The position numbers were made by a program, and so were the translations under genes. Below are positions 34,211-37,741 of a stretch of DNA of 37,741 nt, piece after piece (the stretch's first letter is position 1; each line of letters begins with the position of its first letter). The notes beneath the pieces were generated by a model. The model was not told where the DNA came from. It worked only from the letters and a program-made list of their open reading frames with translations, and ran no database searches. Source of the stretch: an uncultured Bacteroidales bacterium (GTDB lineage: Bacteria > Bacteroidota > Bacteroidia > Bacteroidales > UBA932); assembly GCA_944322575.1 (NCBI GenBank), contig CALUPK010000078.1, positions 1 to 37,741 of the forward strand, read 5' to 3'.

Positions 34211-36427
34211 ATGAGACAAAACAGCCCCATACCCATTATTGTCATAGCGTTCTTCCTGCTCTGCAGCACTGCCCATACACATATCCTGCACGCAACACAC
34301 CACGGAAACAGCTCTCTTTCCGCACCTGTCTACTCCTTGATTGAACGGATCAGCCCAGGCGCATCGCGGCATTTTTCCATCCTGATCGACACTGCCGCAT
34401 CCGGGCATTTCTTCGAACTGGGACAGACTCCCGACGGCCGCATCTCCATATCCGCTGACAGCCCTGTCAATGCAGCGGCAGGACTCAACTGGTACCTGAA
34501 ATACTATGCCGGCATCCACCTGAGCTGGAACTGCATGCATGCCGATTTTCCGGAAATACTGCCTCCGGTACCTGTTCCGGAACGACGGACAACGCGCTCC
34601 CAATACCGTTACTACTTGAATTACTGCACATTCTCCTACTCCATGGCCTTCTGGGACTGGGCCCGCTGGGAACAGGAACTCGACTGGATGGCACTCCACG
34701 GCATCAACCTATGTCTCGCTGCCGTCGGCTCTGACGCCCTGTGGCTGAATGTCCTCCGCCGTCTCGGCTACTCAGATTCCGATGCCGCGGACTTCATAGC
34801 CGGACCCGCATTCCAGGCCTGGTGGCTGATGAACAATCTCGAAGGCTGGGGCGGCCCCAATCCCACCTCATGGTACGCCCGCAACACTGAGCTGCAGAAG
34901 AAAATCCTCTCCCGCATGGCTGAGATAGGAATTGAGCCGGTCCTGCCCGGATACTCCGGAATGCTGCCGCACGATGCAGCTGAACGTCTCGGACTGAATG
35001 TAGCTGATCCTGGGCTCTGGCAGGGATATCACCGCCCGGCATTCCTGCAGCCAGAGGACGAGAACTTTCAGAGAATAGCCGATATCTACTACGAGGAGTC
35101 GGAAAAACTCTTCGGCAAGGCCCGATTCTACAGCATGGATCCATTCCACGAGGGAGGCAGGACCGCCGGGGTAGACCTCGAGGCTGCAGGCAAGGCCATC
35201 CACTCCGCCATGCAGCGCAACAGCCCGGGTGCCAAGTGGGTAGTGCAGGCCTGGGGTGCCAATCCCCGCCATGCTATGATCAGCTCCGTGCCCCGCGGGG
35301 ACATGCTCGTCCTCGACCTCTACTCCGAGAGCCGGCCGCAGTGGGGAGATCCCGCATCATCGTGGTACCGCCCGGAAGGTTTCGACGGACACGACTGGCT
35401 CTACTGCATGCTGCTCAACTTCGGAGGCAATGTAGGCCTTCACGGTAAAATGCAGCACGTCATCGACGAATACTACAAAGCGGACTCCAGCCGTTTCTCA
35501 GGGACAATGTTAGGCGTCGGCCTCACAATGGAAGGTATAGAGAACAATCCGGTGATGTACGAACTGCTCTGCGAACTGCCCTGGCGCCCGGAGCATTTTT
35601 CCAAGGACGAATGGCTGCAGGGATATCTCCGCGCCCGTTACGGCCGCATCGCTCCGGAGGTCCTGCAGGCCTGGAGGCTGCTGGCACGGTCCACATACGA
35701 ATGTCCCGCCGCCTCCACCCAGCAGGGCACCCACGAGTCCATCTTCTGCGCACGTCCGTCCCTGAACACCTACCAGGCTTCTTCCTGGTCTGAGATGTCG
35801 GACTACTACGACCCGGCTGATGTAATCTTGGCTGCAGACCTCATGGTGCAGGCTGCTCCGGATTTTGCCGGATGTGATAACTTTGAATATGACCTGGTGG
35901 ATATCCTGCGTCAGGCTATCGCAGAAAAAGGCAGGCTTACTTACAAGGCTATCCAACAAGCATATACCAGCCGCGACACAGCCGCATTGCGCACTCATGG
36001 AGAAAACTTTCTGACACTGATACTGCAACAGGACAGCCTGCTGTCATCGCGGAGAGAATTTATGGTAGGCAACTGGATAGCACAGGCCAGGGCACTGGGC
36101 GAGGATGAAGCCATGAAAGACTGGCTCGAATGGAACGCCCGCGTCCAGATAACCACATGGGGCAACCGCACAGCCTCTAATACCGGCGGGCTGCATGACT
36201 ACGCGCACAAGGAATGGTCCGGCCTCCTTGCCGACTTCTACTACCTGCGCTGGAAAACCTGGCTCGACAGGCTTCTGGCCGACCCCACTGGTCCCGACCC
36301 CGCCCTCTCCATCGACTACTACTCACTCGAAGAGCCCTGGACCCAGCGTAAGAACACCTATCCCTCCAAACCTACCTCTTCACCCATTCAGACCGCCATA
36401 CGTATCTGGTCCACCCTCCCGAAGTAA
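34211..36427 (+). CDS. Secreted alpha-N-acetylglucosaminidase (GH89)
   Basis: This 738-residue protein has a Sec signal peptide (IPIIVIAFFLLCSTAHTH, no good lipobox). A small N-terminal domain (SADSPVNAAAGLNWYLKYYA) precedes the GH89 barrel: YRYYLNYCTFSYSMAFWDWA, RWEQELDWMALHGINLCLAA, FIAGPAFQAWWLMNNLEGWG and LPGYSGMLPHDA. The two catalytic glutamates can be placed by analogy with human NAGLU: E at about 314 in YSMDPFHEGG and E at about 440 in VGLTMEGIENNPVMYEL. A C-terminal helical domain closes the protein. The enzyme removes terminal alpha-linked GlcNAc, as found in gastric and intestinal mucin O-glycans or heparan sulfate, in the periplasm or outside the cell. There is no SusC/SusD pair nearby, so it is not a typical PUL. 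It is G+C-rich core sequence. Confidence 0.95.
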   Translation: MRQNSPIPIIVIAFFLLCSTAHTHILHATHHGNSSLSAPVYSLIERISPGASRHFSILIDTAASGHFFELGQTPDGRISISADSPVNAAAGLNWYLKYYAGIHLSWNCMHADFPEILPPVPVPERRTTRSQYRYYLNYCTFSYSMAFWDWARWEQELDWMALHGINLCLAAVGSDALWLNVLRRLGYSDSDAADFIAGPAFQAWWLMNNLEGWGGPNPTSWYARNTELQKKILSRMAEIGIEPVLPGYSGMLPHDAAERLGLNVADPGLWQGYHRPAFLQPEDENFQRIADIYYEESEKLFGKARFYSMDPFHEGGRTAGVDLEAAGKAIHSAMQRNSPGAKWVVQAWGANPRHAMISSVPRGDMLVLDLYSESRPQWGDPASSWYRPEGFDGHDWLYCMLLNFGGNVGLHGKMQHVIDEYYKADSSRFSGTMLGVGLTMEGIENNPVMYELLCELPWRPEHFSKDEWLQGYLRARYGRIAPEVLQAWRLLARSTYECPAASTQQGTHESIFCARPSLNTYQASSWSEMSDYYDPADVILAADLMVQAAPDFAGCDNFEYDLVDILRQAIAEKGRLTYKAIQQAYTSRDTAALRTHGENFLTLILQQDSLLSSRREFMVGNWIAQARALGEDEAMKDWLEWNARVQITTWGNRTASNTGGLHDYAHKEWSGLLADFYYLRWKTWLDRLLADPTGPDPALSIDYYSLEEPWTQRKNTYPSKPTSSPIQTAIRIWSTLPK

Positions 36428-36491
36428 AGCAGACACAACTGCACGAGCCCGCCAGCAGACTGCCTCCAAACCAGTCAGCACACCCCCAACC

Positions 36492-36742
36492 GAGAAGGTG
36501 ACGGCGGAACAGCGATTTGACCGTCACCTTCTCCGCAGGGAACCGGTGCCGGGCCACCGAGAGCCACCTCTGTCGCACACCAGCTGATAACGAATTCGAG
36601 AAGGTGACGGCGGAACAGCGATTTGACCGGCACCTTCTCCGTAGGAAACCGATGCCGGGCCACCGGGAGCCACCTCTGTCGCGGACCAGCTGATAACGAA
36701 TTCGAGAAGGTGACGGCGAAAAGCCGTTTCACCCGGCACCTT
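36492..36742. repeat. 106-bp tandem repeat with internal hairpin (2 full copies plus partial)
   Basis: Copies start at 36492, 36598 and 36704. Copies 1 and 2 differ at about seven positions; copy 3 stops after about 39 bp. Each begins with GAGAAGGTGACGG, which pairs with CCGTCACCTTCTC (36521-36533, perfect 13-bp stem in copy 1) or CCGGCACCTTCTC (36627-36639, one mismatch) around a 16-nt loop. Copies 2 and 3 are preceded by CTGATAACGAATTC. A period of 106 is not a multiple of three, so it is not a coding repeat. The function is unknown. Confidence 0.85.
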
Positions 36743-36745
36743 CCA

Positions 36746-36841
36746 GCGCGGAAAGGACCGCAGGCAGAAGGACGCAGGAGCAGGCTTGCCGCAACGGCAC
36801 CGGATCACGGGTTTTGCTGCCGTTGCGGTTTCACTCCGCGC
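36746..36841. repeat. Nested inverted repeat (possible structured RNA or cruciform)
   Basis: The inner arms CCGCAACGGCA (36789-36799) and TGCCGTTGCGG (36818-36828) are perfect over 11 bp. The outer arms GCGCGGA (36746-36752) and TCCGCGC (36835-36841) are perfect over 7 bp. No U-tract follows, so it is not a normal terminator. It starts directly after the last 106-bp repeat copy. Confidence 0.6.
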
Positions 36842-37144
36842 CGGCAAGAGAACGAAAATGAACAGTGAGCACACGTGAATCCAGGAACGCCCTGACACCC
36901 TGAGACTTAGCGGATATGGCCGTGGACACGTCGGTTTTCAAAACGGACGAAAGCACATAGTCAGGTTGTTCCTGGCTGACCATCAAGGGGTTACAGAAAC
37001 AGGGCGTGCGGGGACGGAAAGCCGTGAACCGCAGGACAAACCGGCACGGAGCCTGCCGGCACACCAAAGCAGACCGCAGGCGCGAAGAACGACACCACAG
37101 ACCACTGACGCACGACAGCAAAAAGCTCGGAAGCAACACCCGCC

Positions 37145-37391
37145 CCTTGGAGCCCAAACCCGGAGCACGCAACAGACCACAATCGCACGAAGACATAAGA
37201 AAAACCGGGGAAACCCGGGAGAATAACCTCCGGGGCAACACCGGAGCGCAGCGACCGGCTCCCTTCCCCACGGGAAGGGCGGGGGGACGGGTAGACAAAC
37301 GCACCTTGGAGCCCAGACCAGGACAACGCAACGGACCGCCACAGCACGAAGACATAAAAAAAGCCCCCGGAGGAATAACCTACGGGGGCTC
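37145..37391. repeat. Diverged direct duplication (159-bp offset) of the rRNA terminator region
   Basis: CCTTGGAGCCCA at 37145 recurs as CCTTGGAGCCCA at 37304. GAAGACATAA at 37189 recurs at 37348. In both copies a run of A and a G/C-rich hairpin with GAATAACC in its loop follows. The spacing is 159 bp each time. Copy 2 is the rRNA terminator; copy 1 is a decayed second terminator-like hairpin (about 37200-37234). Confidence 0.7.
37356..37391 (-). terminator. Terminator of the rRNA operon
   Basis: On the minus strand AGCCCCCG (from 37390) pairs with CGGGGGCT (to 37362) and a run of seven T (37362-37356) follows. It lies immediately after the 5S gene. Confidence 0.92.
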
Positions 37392-37396
37392 TAAGG

Positions 37397-37511
37397 GGCG
37401 GCGGCTACCTACTCTCCCACCCCTGTTAGGGCAGTACCATCGGCACAAGTGCGTTTAACTTCTCTGTTCGGAATGGGAAGAGGTTGGTCCACACCGTTAT
37501 AACCACCATGA
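37397..37511 (-). rRNA. rrf: 5S ribosomal RNA
   Basis: The reverse complement contains the universal 5S elements TTCCCATTCCGAACAGAGAA, GTTAAACGCACTTGTGCCGA, TGGTACTGCCC and GGGAGAGTAGGTAGCCGCC. The order and length (about 115 nt) fit Bacteroidota 5S rRNA. The ends are estimated from the terminal stem (ATGGTGGTTA... with ...GCCGCCGCC) to within a few bases. Confidence 0.95.
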
Positions 37512-37714
37512 TATTTCCTTCTGGAACGCCTTACTGCGGCGTTGTTCAGTCGACGGCTGCTCGGTCATTTACCGAAGTAAACTCCCTCGCCTCCGCTCCC
37601 TCACCCTTGCATTAAGGCCTCCCATAAGGAAATCTCAAAGACAAAGGAATCGGGTCTCCAGAAATATTCTATAAGAAATGAGAGAGACAACGCTGTATTT
37701 GATTGTTTGTTCTG
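37512..37714 (-). other. 23S-5S internal spacer
   Basis: About 200 bp between the 23S 3' end and 5S. No tRNA cloverleaf is visible. It should carry the RNase III or other processing stems that mature both rRNAs, but none is obvious by eye. Confidence 0.7.
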
Positions 37715-37741
37715 CGTCATATCAGAAGTGTCGGGCTATTA
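37715..37741 (-). rRNA. rrl: 23S ribosomal RNA, extreme 3' end (partial)
   Basis: The minus strand begins TAATAGCCCGAC at the right window edge, which matches the conserved 23S 3' terminal sequence (GGTACTAATAG-CCGA). The rest of the gene lies beyond the window. The exact 3' end is estimated to within about 10 nt. Confidence 0.7.

Larger units (their letters stand above)
36428..37355. other. Gene-free G+C-rich region between the GH89 gene and the rRNA operon
   Basis: No credible coding sequence is seen on either strand in these 928 bp. Several open frames exist because the sequence is G+C-rich, but they are low-complexity, change frame across the repeats and resemble no protein. The region holds 106-bp tandem repeats (36492-36742), a nested inverted repeat (36746-36841) and a diverged duplication of the rRNA terminator region (37145-37391). 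The stretch 36850-37140 shows nothing I can name. Confidence 0.7.

Noticed and set aside
36492-36742. Possible CRISPR array
   Set aside because: The 106-bp units are contiguous near-identical repeats with no unique spacers, and no cas genes are present.
36524-37458. Several overlapping open frames on both strands in the G+C-rich end region
   Set aside because: They cross 106-bp repeats whose period shifts the frame, one runs through the 5S gene, and the products are low-complexity Arg/Ser/Pro/Cys-rich.
37512-37714. A tRNA gene in the 23S-5S spacer
   Set aside because: No T-loop (GGTTCGAATCC-like) or acceptor pairing was found on either strand.

Overview
This window looks like a Bacteroidales (Bacteroidota) chromosome segment. 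The evidence is the recurring TAnnTTTG promoter box, the scarcity of Shine-Dalgarno sequences, a Bacteroidota-type OmpA protein, ATP-type PEP carboxykinase, a GH89 alpha-N-acetylglucosaminidase and the 5S rRNA sequence. I cannot assign a genus. By eye, the housekeeping parts are G+C-rich and roughly 4-20 kb is clearly A+T-rich, as expected for a horizontally exchanged surface-polysaccharide locus.

Layout. (1) 1-21.3 kb is a capsule/O-antigen type Wzx/Wzy locus. It opens with the C-terminal end of a FlaA1-type UDP-GlcNAc 4,6-dehydratase (1-225) and closes with a DegT-type sugar aminotransferase and a small initiating phosphoglycosyl transferase (19.5-21.3 kb). Together these three would make and prime a 4-amino-4,6-dideoxy-N-acetylhexosamine. 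Between them lie a TviB/TviC-like pair (UDP-GlcNAc to UDP-GalNAcA), flippase, polymerase, four glycosyltransferases and many decoration enzymes: two hexapeptide acetyltransferases, a pyruvyl transferase, two different ATP-grasp ligases, a FemAB/GNAT-like protein and a CapA-family metallophosphoesterase-like protein. (2) The 5' part of the locus (0.2-7.1 kb) is interrupted by non-polysaccharide cargo: a nuclease-like/DUF2971 fusion protein, a GNAT-type toxin-antitoxin pair, a Panacea (DUF4065) toxin-antitoxin pair, and broken UDP-glucose dehydrogenase pieces in circularly permuted order. (3) 21.3-22.6 kb encodes an OmpA-family protein followed by a strong terminator. (4) 22.7-28.5 kb holds an AAA_14/DUF4143 ATPase, recQ (reverse), pckA and an endonuclease/exonuclease/phosphatase-fold protein. 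(5) 28.5-33.2 kb is a reverse-strand operon wzz-ftsY-pheT. (6) 33.3-36.4 kb holds a DMT-family permease and a GH89 enzyme. (7) 36.4-37.36 kb is a gene-free G+C-rich stretch with 106-bp tandem hairpin repeats and a duplicated terminator region. (8) 37.36-37.74 kb is the 3' end of a reverse-strand rRNA operon: terminator, 5S rRNA, spacer and the last bases of 23S rRNA.

How it fits together. The PGT would prime undecaprenyl phosphate with an amino sugar, and four glycosyltransferases would extend it to roughly a pentasaccharide, possibly including GalNAcA. Wzx would flip it, Wzy polymerise it, and the distant Wzz could set chain length. A free amino group together with uronate and pyruvate ketal charges would make a zwitterionic polymer possible. 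The ATP-grasp and FemAB-like enzymes suggest amide-linked (amino acid-like) decoration. Both are inferences from gene content. The most unusual features are the permuted ugd relic, the two toxin-antitoxin modules embedded in a polysaccharide locus, and the density of amide-ligase-like genes.
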